From Acidobacteriota bacterium (lineage in GTDB: Bacteria; Acidobacteriota; Polarisedimenticolia; JBFMGF01), in NCBI GenBank assembly GCA_040752675.1, contig JBFMGF010000010.1:1-54891 (forward strand): a stretch of 54,891 nt of DNA, read 5' to 3'. A program made the position numbers and the translations under genes. Positions within the stretch are counted from its first letter, which is position 1; each line of letters opens with the position of its first letter. Below are positions 24,496 through 33,960 of the stretch, piece after piece. The notes under the pieces were generated by a model. It did not search any database. It was not told the DNA's origin and worked only from the letters and a program-made list of their open reading frames with translations.

Positions 24496-24768
24496 CCCTT
24501 GCTTATCCACCATTCTAAACAGCTTCAAACTTCCATTGGCAATTATACATATCTGACAATCGATAGACAATTAACAACTCATGATGAGTCTCCTTAGTTT
24601 TATGGAACGCTTAGCCCCTGAACTACACTTCGCACACGCAATGAATAGGGAGTGCGTGCATGCGCGACCAAGCCGAGCGGTATAGATGTGTCGCTGAACA
24701 AGCCTTGGCGCGAAGGGGCAAGAGCTCCAAATCCTGATGAGGAGATACCGGATCGAAAGGAATTGAGA
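24496..24768. other. Intergenic region with repeat copy B
   Basis: This stretch between the ABC ATPase and the first GT4 glycosyltransferase carries copy B of the structured repeat (24588-24719). I see no gene, no consensus promoter and no T-tailed terminator in it. Confidence 0.5.
24588..24719. repeat. Structured intergenic repeat, copy B
   Basis: Bases 24588-24633 match copy A (13179-13224) at 37 of 46 positions. Here GCCC (24614-24617) can pair with GGGC (24716-24719), and CTTCGC (24628-24633) with GCGAAG (24710-24715), where copy A has CTTGCC with GGCAAG. The second helix thus changes on both sides together. The interior is longer than in copy A and can form additional hairpins (GCGTGC and CCAAG/CTTGG arms). 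Confidence 0.7.
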
Positions 24769-25920
24769 TCATGCGGCGCGTGAAGTGAGAGAAAGATAAA
24801 GATCCTCTTGCTTTCTGACCATCATATCGATGTCGAAATCATCGAGCATCTTCTTTCCCTCTTTTGCAAACCTCCTGGAAAGATCCTTATTTTTCAGCAG
24901 CATGGCGATGCGGGATGCAAAGCCATTTATATCATGCGGAGCCAAGAGGAAGCCGTTCTTCCCATCCTGGATGACATCCTTTGCACCATCAACGGCCGTC
25001 GCCACGACTGGTTTCCCCGATGCAAAGGCCTCCGGGATGACTCTCGGGAGGCCCTCCCATAAAGACGTCAGAACCAGGACGTCAATGGCCCTCATGAAAG
25101 ACGGCATATCGCGGTTCCACCCTAGCAAAAGGATTCTTCCTTCCAATGAATTTTTCTTGATCTCTTCTTCTATCTCGAACCTTAGCTCACCATCACCGGC
25201 CATCAGGAAGTAAGCATCCTTCACCTGCTTTATCAACTGCGCAGCGATATTCACGAAATCGACAGGGGATTTCTGGGGCTTGAAGCAGCTGGCCATTCCC
25301 ACGAGGGGTGCTTCAGACGGGATCCCTGACCGCTGCCTGAGCCTCATCCCATCATCAGAATTAGAATGACAGAAATCAGCAAGCTTGATTCCACTCCTGA
25401 TCAATACGGTTTGCCCATCTGATAGAATCCCAAGAAGTTTTCCGGTCTTAATGTTGTCGCTCGAAACGGCGATGAACTTAGTCGTAATCTTCGAGGTCAT
25501 TCTCTCTAAGACGATGAAAAGGTTTCTCTTCAAGAAGCTCTGCTCATTGTGGAATCCGAACCCATGGATACTATGGATGATGACCGGTACATCTGCAAGG
25601 AAGGCCCCCCATCTCCCGAGAATCCCCGCCTTGCTGCTGTGTGTGTGAACGATGTCCGGAGCTTCCCTCTTCAGAATGGCTTGTATCTCTAACAGCACCT
25701 TCGGGTCTTTGATAGGATTCACGCTGCGTACAAGGGAAGGAAGAAAATAGACTCGTACACCTTCCAGCTTCCTGGCTTCCTCATCCAGAATTCCTCCTGT
25801 TCCGCAGATCAAGACAGGATCGAATCTCCTTTTATCAAGATGTGAGACAGTATAAAGGGTGTTCTGCTGTGCTCCGCCCAGCTCGAGTTTCGTTATGATA
25901 TGGCAGATTCTAATTCTCAT
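24769..25920 (-). CDS. GT4-type glycosyltransferase
   Basis: A 383-residue retaining glycosyltransferase of the GT-B fold. The N-terminus CHIITKLELGGAQQNTLYT has the glycine-rich acceptor loop, HTHSSKAGILGRWGA near 95 is typical, and the donor-binding EX7E motif occurs in EGLPRVIPEAFASGKPVVA near 290. It is the last gene of the glycan locus, next to the FAD protein. Sugar specificity cannot be read from sequence. Confidence 0.9.
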   Translation of the reverse strand: MRIRICHIITKLELGGAQQNTLYTVSHLDKRRFDPVLICGTGGILDEEARKLEGVRVYFLPSLVRSVNPIKDPKVLLEIQAILKREAPDIVHTHSSKAGILGRWGAFLADVPVIIHSIHGFGFHNEQSFLKRNLFIVLERMTSKITTKFIAVSSDNIKTGKLLGILSDGQTVLIRSGIKLADFCHSNSDDGMRLRQRSGIPSEAPLVGMASCFKPQKSPVDFVNIAAQLIKQVKDAYFLMAGDGELRFEIEEEIKKNSLEGRILLLGWNRDMPSFMRAIDVLVLTSLWEGLPRVIPEAFASGKPVVATAVDGAKDVIQDGKNGFLLAPHDINGFASRIAMLLKNKDLSRRFAKEGKKMLDDFDIDMMVRKQEDLYLSLTSRAA

Positions 25921-25958
25921 AATATGTATCGCATCGGATCGCTTCGATCATTTTGTTT

Positions 25959-27383
25959 TCATCGGGATTTTAGCACGACGCTGGCTGCACGTTGGCCTGC
26001 AAGGAAAGCTCCTTCCATGGGAAGATAGTCCCATCCTCCAAAACGGCCTGCCGTTATTACATCCATCTTCTCCAGAGCTGTTGCGATCTTCTCTATGTTA
26101 TTCTTTCTGAAGAAATCGAATACAACATAGGCAGGGTCCAGCATATTGACATCCCGCACCACGATCTTTTTTTCATTTTCAATAATCTTCAATCTGATGA
26201 GAGCTTCAAGAAGCTCTTCTGTCATGCTTTCCATATCCGGCGTTTCTTCGCCTCTCAATGAGACTTCTGCATAGAGACTCGAGTAACCTTCCGGTGCCAC
26301 TCCTTTCGAGAAATTAGTAGGAAATCCCACCCTATAAAACGGCAGATTGCATTCAGGAAAATAGATCCAGTGAAAATCGTTCTTCAACTTTCCTTCAAAG
26401 CCTATGTTTATGTTCATAACTTTTACATACTTGAGATGCTTCCCAAATCCGGCGATCTCTTCAGGAATGTTTCTGGAGATTGACAGCAATCCGTCCAGAG
26501 GGATCGTCGAGATCAAGGTACCATATCTTATGAAACCACCGTTTCTGAGATGAGCCTCTTTCTTTAGAAGATCTATGGAATCAATCTCCGAGTCGAGCAG
26601 AAGGTTCCTGCATTTTGAAGCCAATCGATTGGCCAGGACCTCTATCCCCCCAGATACCGGATAGAGAAAAGTCTTATTGTATCCAACACTCGTCTTCTTG
26701 ATGCCAATGGCTCCTGCCATGACATCCTGAAGAGACGGAACTGGAATGGACCAATTAGTCCATTCCGAGGAGAGTTCCTCAAGGTTCCGGCAGTACATCT
26801 TTTCATTGAAGGGGAAGAGAAAATGGTTTGCGAACCCAACACCGAATTTTTTCAATATCCATCTTTTAAAGGATAGCTCTTCTTCTCGCTCTGCTTCTGT
26901 CTCTTCTTTCGCCTCTTTTGCTTCCCTTGCTTTTCTTGCCTTCTTTATCTCTTTCACATTTTTCTCTGCATTTCTTCCTTTATTCTTCTTATATCTCTCT
27001 CCCGTGGTCATACTGGAAAATCCATTCCTCTCACAGATTCTGGCTTTAACGAAGCCGTACAGGCATTCAAAGACTGCATCCCTCGGAAGACCAAATGTAT
27101 TTATCTGGAAGGGATATGGTGTGTAAACTCCTTTCGAATATATGAACGATCTTCTCTCATGCCCTGTAAATACGCCGGGAAACACCTCCGTAATGAATGA
27201 AGAGAAATAAGGGTCATTGATATGAAGGAGATGGCCGGCATAATCGAATGTGAAGCCTCCCACCTTCATGCTCCGACAGAGGCCGCCTGCTTCAGATTCT
27301 TTCTCCACGATGATGTAATCTCCGTCTTTGATATGATAGGCGGCGCTTAACCCTGCCAGACCGGCGCCAATTATAAGGATCAT
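25959..27383 (-). CDS. FAD-dependent amine-oxidase-like protein with a charged insertion
   Basis: The 474-residue protein begins with the dinucleotide-binding motif IIGAGLAGLSAAYHI and then EKESEAGGLCRS, as in protoporphyrinogen oxidase-like and UDP-galactopyranose mutase-like flavoproteins. FLFPFNEKMYCR near 190 and a C-terminal TAGRFGGWDYLPMEGA, which closes the FAD site, support this. Residues about 133-170 are a Lys/Glu/Ala/Arg-rich insertion not typical of the family. Lying between the WecA-like transferase and a GT4 enzyme, it probably modifies a sugar nucleotide or a lipid-linked sugar. The exact reaction is unknown. Confidence 0.82.
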   Translation of the reverse strand: MILIIGAGLAGLSAAYHIKDGDYIIVEKESEAGGLCRSMKVGGFTFDYAGHLLHINDPYFSSFITEVFPGVFTGHERRSFIYSKGVYTPYPFQINTFGLPRDAVFECLYGFVKARICERNGFSSMTTGERYKKNKGRNAEKNVKEIKKARKAREAKEAKEETEAEREEELSFKRWILKKFGVGFANHFLFPFNEKMYCRNLEELSSEWTNWSIPVPSLQDVMAGAIGIKKTSVGYNKTFLYPVSGGIEVLANRLASKCRNLLLDSEIDSIDLLKKEAHLRNGGFIRYGTLISTIPLDGLLSISRNIPEEIAGFGKHLKYVKVMNINIGFEGKLKNDFHWIYFPECNLPFYRVGFPTNFSKGVAPEGYSSLYAEVSLRGEETPDMESMTEELLEALIRLKIIENEKKIVVRDVNMLDPAYVVFDFFRKNNIEKIATALEKMDVITAGRFGGWDYLPMEGAFLAGQRAASVVLKSR

Positions 27384-27410
27384 ATAACCTGCTTAAGAAT
27401 AACTTTCCAT

Positions 27411-28415
27411 TCAAAGACTCATATCGATCTTCTTGAGCCATATGGCAGAGACCAGTGCTGATAGAAGGATGATACCAAGGAAAACATAAGCCCAGAAATA
27501 GCCGGACAAGACAATCAATATTCCCATGAGCCCGAAGAAAGCGGCAATCAGGTAACTGAGAACGACGGTTCCTCGGGTCGAAAGCCTCCACTTTCTAAGG
27601 CGCAGCGCAAAATGGTCGGGGCTGCCGGTCATGATCGGGAGCCCCCTTCTCCACCTGACGTACATTACGAAGAGCATGTCAAAAATCGGAACACCGAGAA
27701 TGATTATAGGAACGATGGAAGCCACACGGTTGTTGATTGTGTAAGAGTTGATCATGGCAAGCGAGCCTATTGTGAGGCCGATGAAGAGGCTTCCTGCATC
27801 CCCCATGTAGATCCTCGCCGGATGAAAATTGTATTTAAGGAAACCGAGAATACTTCCCGCCAGCGCCGAGAGGAGCATGGCGATCATGACCCTCTCGTTC
27901 ATCCAGGCCACGGCAAAGAGAAAGACTGTCGAGATGAAGGCAATACCGGCAGAGAGCCCATCCATGATGTCCACCAGGTTGAAGGCATTGGTGATGGCAA
28001 TGAGCCATAAGAAGGTTAGCGGGATGGCAAGCCAGAATGGAATGAACGTTAGCTTGATGAAGATCGATGATTTGATGAGGACGACTGCTGCCAGAGACTG
28101 GCCAGCGAGCTTCGCCCATGGACCGAGTACGCCGAAGTCGTCGATGAGTCCAAGGATAAGGATGATGGAGCCCGCCAGGAGCGTCCCGAGAACCTCTTTG
28201 CTGAAATCGAATGTAAGCGAGAGAGCAAGGAGGAACGAGACATAGATGCTCAATCCTCCGAGATAGGGGGTTGGCTCGGCATGATTCTTGAGCCTGCCAT
28301 CCGGTCTATCCACGATGTTGAATTTAATGGCCGCCTTCCTGAAGACCGGGGTCAGATAAAGCGAGAAGAGGAGCGCCAGAAAGAAAGTTGCAACGTAGAG
28401 AAGATATTGCATCAT
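27411..28415 (-). CDS. WecA/MraY-family polyprenyl-phosphate sugar-1-phosphate transferase
   Basis: This multi-spanning enzyme (334 residues, about ten helices) transfers a UDP-linked sugar phosphate to undecaprenyl phosphate and so starts glycan synthesis. The motifs are ILGLIDDFGVLGP near 85, ITNAFNLVDIMDGLSAG near 140, IYMGDAGSLFIG near 200, and the cytoplasmic loop GSPDHFALRLRKWRLS near 265. That loop is closer to WecA-type than to MraY, so N-acetylhexosamine-1-phosphate is the likely group. AGGAAG precedes the ATG. It would start the surface glycan built by the neighbouring transferases. Confidence 0.9.
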   Translation of the reverse strand: MMQYLLYVATFFLALLFSLYLTPVFRKAAIKFNIVDRPDGRLKNHAEPTPYLGGLSIYVSFLLALSLTFDFSKEVLGTLLAGSIILILGLIDDFGVLGPWAKLAGQSLAAVVLIKSSIFIKLTFIPFWLAIPLTFLWLIAITNAFNLVDIMDGLSAGIAFISTVFLFAVAWMNERVMIAMLLSALAGSILGFLKYNFHPARIYMGDAGSLFIGLTIGSLAMINSYTINNRVASIVPIIILGVPIFDMLFVMYVRWRRGLPIMTGSPDHFALRLRKWRLSTRGTVVLSYLIAAFFGLMGILIVLSGYFWAYVFLGIILLSALVSAIWLKKIDMSL

Positions 28416-28446
28416 AGACTTCCTGCTTCAGGAAGACATAAATCTT

Positions 28447-29412
28447 TCATGCGGCCAATCTCCCTTTGACCATAGACGATCTCTTCTCCATGGCTTTGCG
28501 AAAGAGCTTCCTGTTCTTGAATAAGAGGGCAAGGACTCCCGGCGATGAAAACAAGAGATAGGTAAAGACGATGAGATCTCTCGAAAGTATGAAGGGCAGA
28601 TCTCTCAGGTAAGAGCCCAGGGAGTCGTTCTTCAATATGCTCAGATAGCGGTTCTTCACGATATGATATTTTATCTCAGAAGGCCTCGCGGCAATCTGAA
28701 AATATCTGCGCCAGAATAAGCTACCTGCCGTTCCACCACGATAATGGTAAGCAATGGCATCTGGAATGTAATACCCATTCCAGCCATGAAGGTTGCCCCT
28801 CCATCCCACGTCAATATCCTCATGGAAAGAGAAGAAATCCTCATCGAAAAGCTCTCCATCAGCGTAAGAAATATCTTCTATCATCCTTCTCCTATAAAAT
28901 GCAGACGCCCCGCAAACGGAAAATACTCTTCCTTCAATGTCGAAGCGCCCGTCATCACGGCTTCCGTATCCCCGTTCTTTAGTCTTCCTGCTCCTTGTAA
29001 GGAACTGCCCTGTCGAATCGATGGTGATCCGGTCAAACCTCAGGATCTTCCCGGTGATCATGCCTATTTTGCTATCCGTTTTGAACCCATCTATGCACTT
29101 CTCAATGTAATCGTTTTCGAGGATCACATCGCTATTCAGAAACAGGAGATAAGTTCCCTTCGCACTTTTCAGAGCGATGTTGTTCGCCTTGCAGTATCCA
29201 AGATTCTGTTTGTTTTCTATCAAGATGACCGATTGAAATCTGCTCCTGATGATCTGAGTGGTTGAATCGCCTGAGCCGTTATCCGTAACTATGACCTCGA
29301 TCTGCGGGTAGCTCTGTTTGAAAACGGAAGAAAGACACTCTTCGATAAACTTCTCACTGTTCCAGGTGATGACGATTACAGATACGAGATCCAATTTCCT
29401 GCTCTCTACCAT
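28447..29412 (-). CDS. GT2-type glycosyltransferase (rhamnosyltransferase-like)
   Basis: A GT-A fold enzyme of 321 residues. The start VSVIVITWNSEKFIEECL, the DNGSGDST motif near 47, and the metal-binding LFLNSDVILENDYIE near 90 identify family GT2. FFSFHEDIDVGWRGNLHGW near 195 is characteristic of the rhamnosyltransferase-like subgroup. It overlaps the upstream heptosyltransferase gene by 7 bases and precedes the WecA-like gene. Acceptor and donor are unknown. Confidence 0.9.
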   Translation of the reverse strand: MVESRKLDLVSVIVITWNSEKFIEECLSSVFKQSYPQIEVIVTDNGSGDSTTQIIRSRFQSVILIENKQNLGYCKANNIALKSAKGTYLLFLNSDVILENDYIEKCIDGFKTDSKIGMITGKILRFDRITIDSTGQFLTRSRKTKERGYGSRDDGRFDIEGRVFSVCGASAFYRRRMIEDISYADGELFDEDFFSFHEDIDVGWRGNLHGWNGYYIPDAIAYHYRGGTAGSLFWRRYFQIAARPSEIKYHIVKNRYLSILKNDSLGSYLRDLPFILSRDLIVFTYLLFSSPGVLALLFKNRKLFRKAMEKRSSMVKGRLAA

Positions 29413-30611
29413 TTCTCCGCCATTCTCTTCAGCATTCCGCAGGCTGATTGATAGACCTGATCAACAGTGATGAGGTCGAAGCATTTCCTATCCTCGCAGT
29501 CATTCCGGTAGCATGGGCGAGGACAATCGACTTCGGCCGATATTGCCTTGAAGAAAGGAGATTCAGAACCATAAGGCCACGACCTTTTCACGCTCGTCGT
29601 CCCGAAGATTCCAATGGTCGGCGTTCCCAGAGAAATGGATAGATGCATCGGACCAGAATCGTTTGCGATATAAAGGATGCACTTCTTCAACAGGGCTCCG
29701 AGCTGGTTGAGATCGATTTTCCCGGAGAGATCGATTGATCTACGTTTCATCTCTTTCCGCACGAGTTCCACGACTGCGGAATCTGAACCGGCAGCGACGA
29801 AGATGACCTTAACGCCAAAGGTTTCAATCAGGCGATCGCAAAGCTCCGCAAACTTACTTTCATGCCATCTCTGTTCTACCCTGTTTGTCGTTGGATTGAT
29901 CCCAATTAGATGGTCTTCCCATTTAATGCCGTTTGCGGCGAGAAGTGAGTCGACGAACGCTTCATCTTCGGCGGGAACATAGAACCTGGTTCTTCTATCC
30001 GACCGGTCGATCCCGAGAAGCGAGAGTGCATCGAAGTTGATATCCATGTAAGGTTTTTCGAGATCATATCCGGTGGAATCGGTCAGGAGAAAGCCGAGCC
30101 CGAGATCCCTGAAGCCGATTCTCCTTCTTGCCCCTGCGAGCCAGAGGAAGAGGAAGATGACGCGAAAGTCTCCCCTTAAGTCCACTGCAACATCGTACCC
30201 GATCCTTCTCAGCCTGAGAACAGTTCCGGCCACGTCAACGGGCCAGATCTCCCCTCCCCTTCTGGGGTCATACCAGGTGGCATCGAACGTATAGACATGA
30301 TCGATGTAAGGATTTCCCTTGAAAATGGCCTTCGCACTTTCCCCTCCCAGAAGATCAATGCGCGCCTCCGGAAACTTCTTTCGGAGAGCGGCAATGGCAG
30401 GAGTCGCCATTAAAAGATCACCGATATGATCCAGCCTGACCAGAAGGATCTTTTCTATCTTTTCATGAGCATCGGACTTTCTATCCGCGAAAGCACCTGT
30501 CAGAAAGTGCTGGCTGAGGATCCGATAGACAGGAGCCAGGATCAGGTCCATCAGCCAGGCTATGATCCTGGCCTTCCTGCTATGATTTTTATAATCTCCG
30601 TAGAACCTCAC
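29406..30611 (-). CDS. GT9 glycosyltransferase (ADP-heptose:LPS heptosyltransferase family)
   Basis: The 401-residue protein has the GT9 start KILLVRLDHIGDLLMATPAI near residue 53 and the donor-site region YIANDSGPMHLSISLGTPTIG near 310. A Cys-rich end (CPRPCYRNDCEDRKC) is common in these enzymes. GT9 enzymes usually add heptose to lipopolysaccharide, which supports a diderm envelope. The start is GTG (30609-30611) with AAGG at a fair distance. The gene is 13 bases from the GT4 gene upstream. Confidence 0.9.
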   Translation of the reverse strand: MRFYGDYKNHSRKARIIAWLMDLILAPVYRILSQHFLTGAFADRKSDAHEKIEKILLVRLDHIGDLLMATPAIAALRKKFPEARIDLLGGESAKAIFKGNPYIDHVYTFDATWYDPRRGGEIWPVDVAGTVLRLRRIGYDVAVDLRGDFRVIFLFLWLAGARRRIGFRDLGLGFLLTDSTGYDLEKPYMDINFDALSLLGIDRSDRRTRFYVPAEDEAFVDSLLAANGIKWEDHLIGINPTTNRVEQRWHESKFAELCDRLIETFGVKVIFVAAGSDSAVVELVRKEMKRRSIDLSGKIDLNQLGALLKKCILYIANDSGPMHLSISLGTPTIGIFGTTSVKRSWPYGSESPFFKAISAEVDCPRPCYRNDCEDRKCFDLITVDQVYQSACGMLKRMAEKW

Positions 30612-30624
30612 GATGGATTAACCT

Positions 30625-31794
30625 TCATGCCTTTTTTTCATGGATCATCCTGTAAAGAGCGAGCGTTTTCTGGGCGGCCTCCCTCCAGGAAAACTGAGCG
30701 GCTCTCTTCAAGCCGGCTTCTCTCATTCCTATCCTCAAGCCCTCGTCCTGCAAGAGTGTTTCGATCTTTGCCACCAGTTCATCAGGCTTTTCTGGATTCA
30801 CGTAAGCCGCCGCATCTCCGAGGATTTCAGGGATAGACGCCCTGCTTGAAGCTATGACCGGAAGCCCGCATCTCATCGCCTCCAGCGGAGGGATTCCGAA
30901 ACCTTCGTAGAGAGATGGAAAGATGAAAAGCTCGGCATTTCGGTAATGAGCAACCAGATCATCATTCTCCAGATAACCTTTGAGAACTATCCTGCCCGAA
31001 CGTATTAGCTTCTGAAAATCGCGATTGACAATAGAATCCAACCTATCGCTATCGGCGCCGACGATGACGAGCCCCAGATTCGCATACTTCCTCGATATTT
31101 TATCAAAAGCCTGGAGAAGAACGGGAACATTCTTCAGGGGGTTCAATCCTCCGACATAGAGGAGATAAGGCTTTGCAACATCAGGCCTTCCGGCTGGGAA
31201 CGGCACCCCCGTCATGGAAACCTCCATTTGTCCTGCAGCTCTATGTTGCTCCCCAACTGGAAGATGATCGACCCCGTTATGGATAACCTCGATCTTCTCA
31301 CCGGGTATCCCCAAGATCCGGATGATGTCGGCTTTTGTGTTGCTGGAGACAGCGATGATCCGGTCGACGAACCTCAAGAGGGAAAAATTCGTCCTGAAGA
31401 CGAGTCTGTTCTTGCGAGAAGTGCTCCGCTTGAAGATGACCGGTATCAGATCATGAACGGTCTGAACAACGGCGACACCGCTTGGGACGAGGACCGGCGC
31501 GGCATAGAACGGAGTGTGGAAAAGATCAATCTCCCACTTTTTCAAGGCGGGATACCAGAGTAGCTGATCCCAGAAGATGATGTTCTTCGCCGGGCGCTTC
31601 AGGAGGACGGCTCGTCTCCTCATCTCGTCGGGAAGATCCTTAAATCCGATCTGTGAAAAGGCAAAGAAGATATACTCGTTCTCTCGATCGATCTGAAGGA
31701 GAGACAGGATAAGATTCCTTGTATATACCCCGATCCCCCTTGAACCACTTTCCGACTGAAGCACCCGAACGTCAATCCCTATCTTCATTTTCAT
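30625..31794 (-). CDS. GT4-type glycosyltransferase
   Basis: The 389-residue protein begins [19 protein letters not shown], the ExG-type N-terminus common in mannosyltransferase-like GT4 enzymes. [20 protein letters not shown] near 210 and the EX7E region [20 protein letters not shown] near 300 form the donor site. Its start overlaps the stop of the upstream GT4 gene by 4 bases (ATGA), so the two are translationally coupled. Confidence 0.92.
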   Translation of the reverse strand: MKMKIGIDVRVLQSESGSRGIGVYTRNLILSLLQIDRENEYIFFAFSQIGFKDLPDEMRRRAVLLKRPAKNIIFWDQLLWYPALKKWEIDLFHTPFYAAPVLVPSGVAVVQTVHDLIPVIFKRSTSRKNRLVFRTNFSLLRFVDRIIAVSSNTKADIIRILGIPGEKIEVIHNGVDHLPVGEQHRAAGQMEVSMTGVPFPAGRPDVAKPYLLYVGGLNPLKNVPVLLQAFDKISRKYANLGLVIVGADSDRLDSIVNRDFQKLIRSGRIVLKGYLENDDLVAHYRNAELFIFPSLYEGFGIPPLEAMRCGLPVIASSRASIPEILGDAAAYVNPEKPDELVAKIETLLQDEGLRIGMREAGLKRAAQFSWREAAQKTLALYRMIHEKKA

Positions 31795-32981
31795 CTCTTC
31801 TTCCCAGCGATAAGGGAAGCGTAAACTGCTTCCGTCTGCCGTACCATTTCGGCAGCGGAAAATCTTGTCCTGATGGCATCATAGGCATTTTTCGATAGAG
31901 TCAGCGCCAGCTTCCCATCCTTCATCAGAGCATGAATGGCCGCGGCAAGCTCTGCAGCATCGCCAGGTTTCACCAGCCACCCGTTTTCCAGATGCTGGAT
32001 CATCTCTGGAACTCCTCCGACCCTGGTGGCAATGACCGGTACTCCATGGGCCATTGCCTCGAGAACCGAGAGCGGAAACTCCTCCCCAAAGGAAGGTAAG
32101 ACAAAAATATCCGAGATGGAGAGATAGGTGGAAATATCTTTCTTATATCCCAGAAAATGGACCCTCCTCGAGTCAATGAGATTCTTGTATCTCTTCCAGA
32201 GATCAAGTCTCATTACTCCCTCGCCGATGATAAGGAAATGAACCTTGTTCTCTTCCCTGACCAGCTCCTCGGCAGCCTGAAGGAGTATGGGAATCCCCTT
32301 GCGTTCAGTGATCTCCGACACCGTTGTAACTATCGTGGAATCCTCATCGATGCCTGATCCTTCTAATTCACTGATGCCAGATATTGTCTTAATACTTCGC
32401 TGTCCTTCATGGCGCACTTCTTCCGGGATTTCTATGCCATTATAGATAACCGCTATTTTATCTGAAGGGATCGAATATCTCTGGATGAGCAGGCGGCGCC
32501 CATTCTCGCTTAAAGCTATTACCCTGCCCATGAACTTCGTCAGGAACCGCTTGACAATCCGGCTGTAAAACCTTTCGAGAGGAAAATAGGACGGTGCATG
32601 TTCCGTTTCCAGCGTGGCCGGGACTCCCGCCATGAAAGCAGCAATGAAGGTAAGCGTCGATTCACCAGGGGATGCGAGATGGACATGAAACAGGTCAGGC
32701 CCTTTCCGCTTCAGGAAGCGATAGAGTCTGACAAATTGGAGCCAGTCGAATTTTCCCTTGACGACGCAGTGCTCGATCTTCTCTTTTCTCGATATTATTT
32801 CCTCAACTTCTCTGTCAGATGCATCTCTTTTTTCGAGAGGAGATGGCTCTATCCCTTTCTGCAACGCCTCTGGCAGGACAATGGTCACGTCATGTTTCTC
32901 TGAAAGAGCCCTGCCCAGCATCTCCACATGCCTCATTAAACCTCCATGGACTTTCGGACATGCGTATAAAACGATCTTCAT
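31791..32981 (-). CDS. GT4-type glycosyltransferase
   Basis: A 396-residue GT-B enzyme. The N-terminal KVHGGLMRHVEMLGRALSE provides the acceptor loop, VIYNGIEIPEE near 180 is the usual linker, and PSFGEEFPLSVLEAMAHGVP near 300 holds the donor-site EX7E motif. The ATG overlaps nothing upstream; 37 bases separate it from the GT2 gene. Its end overlaps the next GT4 gene by 4 bases. Confidence 0.92.
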   Translation of the reverse strand: MKIVLYACPKVHGGLMRHVEMLGRALSEKHDVTIVLPEALQKGIEPSPLEKRDASDREVEEIISRKEKIEHCVVKGKFDWLQFVRLYRFLKRKGPDLFHVHLASPGESTLTFIAAFMAGVPATLETEHAPSYFPLERFYSRIVKRFLTKFMGRVIALSENGRRLLIQRYSIPSDKIAVIYNGIEIPEEVRHEGQRSIKTISGISELEGSGIDEDSTIVTTVSEITERKGIPILLQAAEELVREENKVHFLIIGEGVMRLDLWKRYKNLIDSRRVHFLGYKKDISTYLSISDIFVLPSFGEEFPLSVLEAMAHGVPVIATRVGGVPEMIQHLENGWLVKPGDAAELAAAIHALMKDGKLALTLSKNAYDAIRTRFSAAEMVRQTEAVYASLIAGKKR

Positions 32982-33018
32982 CGCTGTAACCTGAAATCAA
33001 GAAACGATATGATTGAAA

Positions 33019-33960
33019 TCACCATCCTCTCCCGGCAAACAGTCTTTTCACCTTCCTAGTCATCCTTATGGCTCCCGGACTCATGAAGGAAGAGAAAAAG
33101 TAGATGAATGGTTTGAATCGAAGGGGGTTATTCTTCATGGCCATGATGAACTTACCTCGCGCTTTCTCCATCTCATGAGCGAGGAATAGCTTGTATCCCG
33201 ATTCGAAGAAGATGATGCTGGTCTTTTCCTTTATCAGAGAGTAATGGTCCTTCCTGAGCTCAGGATTGCGCTGGATCGCTTTGTCCATCACTCTTAGTTC
33301 ATACTCGCACATCAGTTCGGCATCCCTGCTCATATTTTCCGGGTGAAGCCTGACCCTGGCAAGAACCCGGTCGATGAAGCCTATTCTTTTCTTCCTCGCC
33401 AGCCGCAGGTAGAAATCGTAGTCTTCCACGGCCATAAGCTCCTCATCAAAGAGGCCAATCTCATCGAAGGACTCCTTCCTTGTAAGAATCGTCGGAATAG
33501 CAATGCAGTTGAAGAGAAAGAGATCGATAAACGGATCCCCTTCCCCTCTTTTAAAGCTGTCCGGGATGGGATGCCGCAGGAGGCTTCCACCGAAATACTC
33601 AAAGTCGGAAAAGACCATGGCAGCTTCTGGATGGGCATCGAGGAAGTTTTTCTGGAGTGCAATCTTTTCCGGGAGAAAGAGGTCATCGGCGTCGAGAAAG
33701 GCCAGGTATGAGCCCGATGCCAGCTTTATCCCGGAATTTCTGGCTGCCGCCAGCCCCCTGTTCTCCTGGAAGAAATATCTGATCCTCCCCTCATATTTTT
33801 TAAGAATGGAAGCCGTTCCATCAGTAGAGCCATCATCCACGACGATTATCTCGATCCCGGGGAAGGTCTGAGCAAGGGCACTTTCAAGAGCTTCTTCGAT
33901 GTATCTCTCTGAATTGTATGCAGGTATGATGACGGAAACTTCAGGCAATCTCCACCTCAC
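33019..33960 (-). CDS. GT2-type glycosyltransferase
   Basis: A 313-residue GT-A enzyme with VSVIIPAYNSERYIEEAL, the VDDGSTDGT motif near 42 and the DXD region AFLDADDLFLPEK near 90. It shares extended similarity with its upstream neighbour (33957-34889), including VEDYDFYLRLA and VRLHPENMSRD, so the two look like a tandem duplication. The GTG start at 33958-33960 overlaps the neighbour's stop by 4 bases. Confidence 0.92.
   Translation of the reverse strand: MRWRLPEVSVIIPAYNSERYIEEALESALAQTFPGIEIIVVDDGSTDGTASILKKYEGRIRYFFQENRGLAAARNSGIKLASGSYLAFLDADDLFLPEKIALQKNFLDAHPEAAMVFSDFEYFGGSLLRHPIPDSFKRGEGDPFIDLFLFNCIAIPTILTRKESFDEIGLFDEELMAVEDYDFYLRLARKKRIGFIDRVLARVRLHPENMSRDAELMCEYELRVMDKAIQRNPELRKDHYSLIKEKTSIIFFESGYKLFLAHEMEKARGKFIMAMKNNPLRFKPFIYFFSSFMSPGAIRMTRKVKRLFAGRGW

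Noticed and set aside
13179-24633. The minus strand of the repeat contains GTAGTTCAG, like a tRNA D arm
   Set aside because: No anticodon arm, T arm or acceptor pairing can be drawn, so it is not a tRNA.
24604-24684. Short plus-strand frame (MERLAPELHFAHAMN) in repeat copy B, echoed as LLAPERH in copy A
   Set aside because: Copy A has no start codon and the frames diverge at once after the conserved core. Structure, not protein, explains the conservation better.
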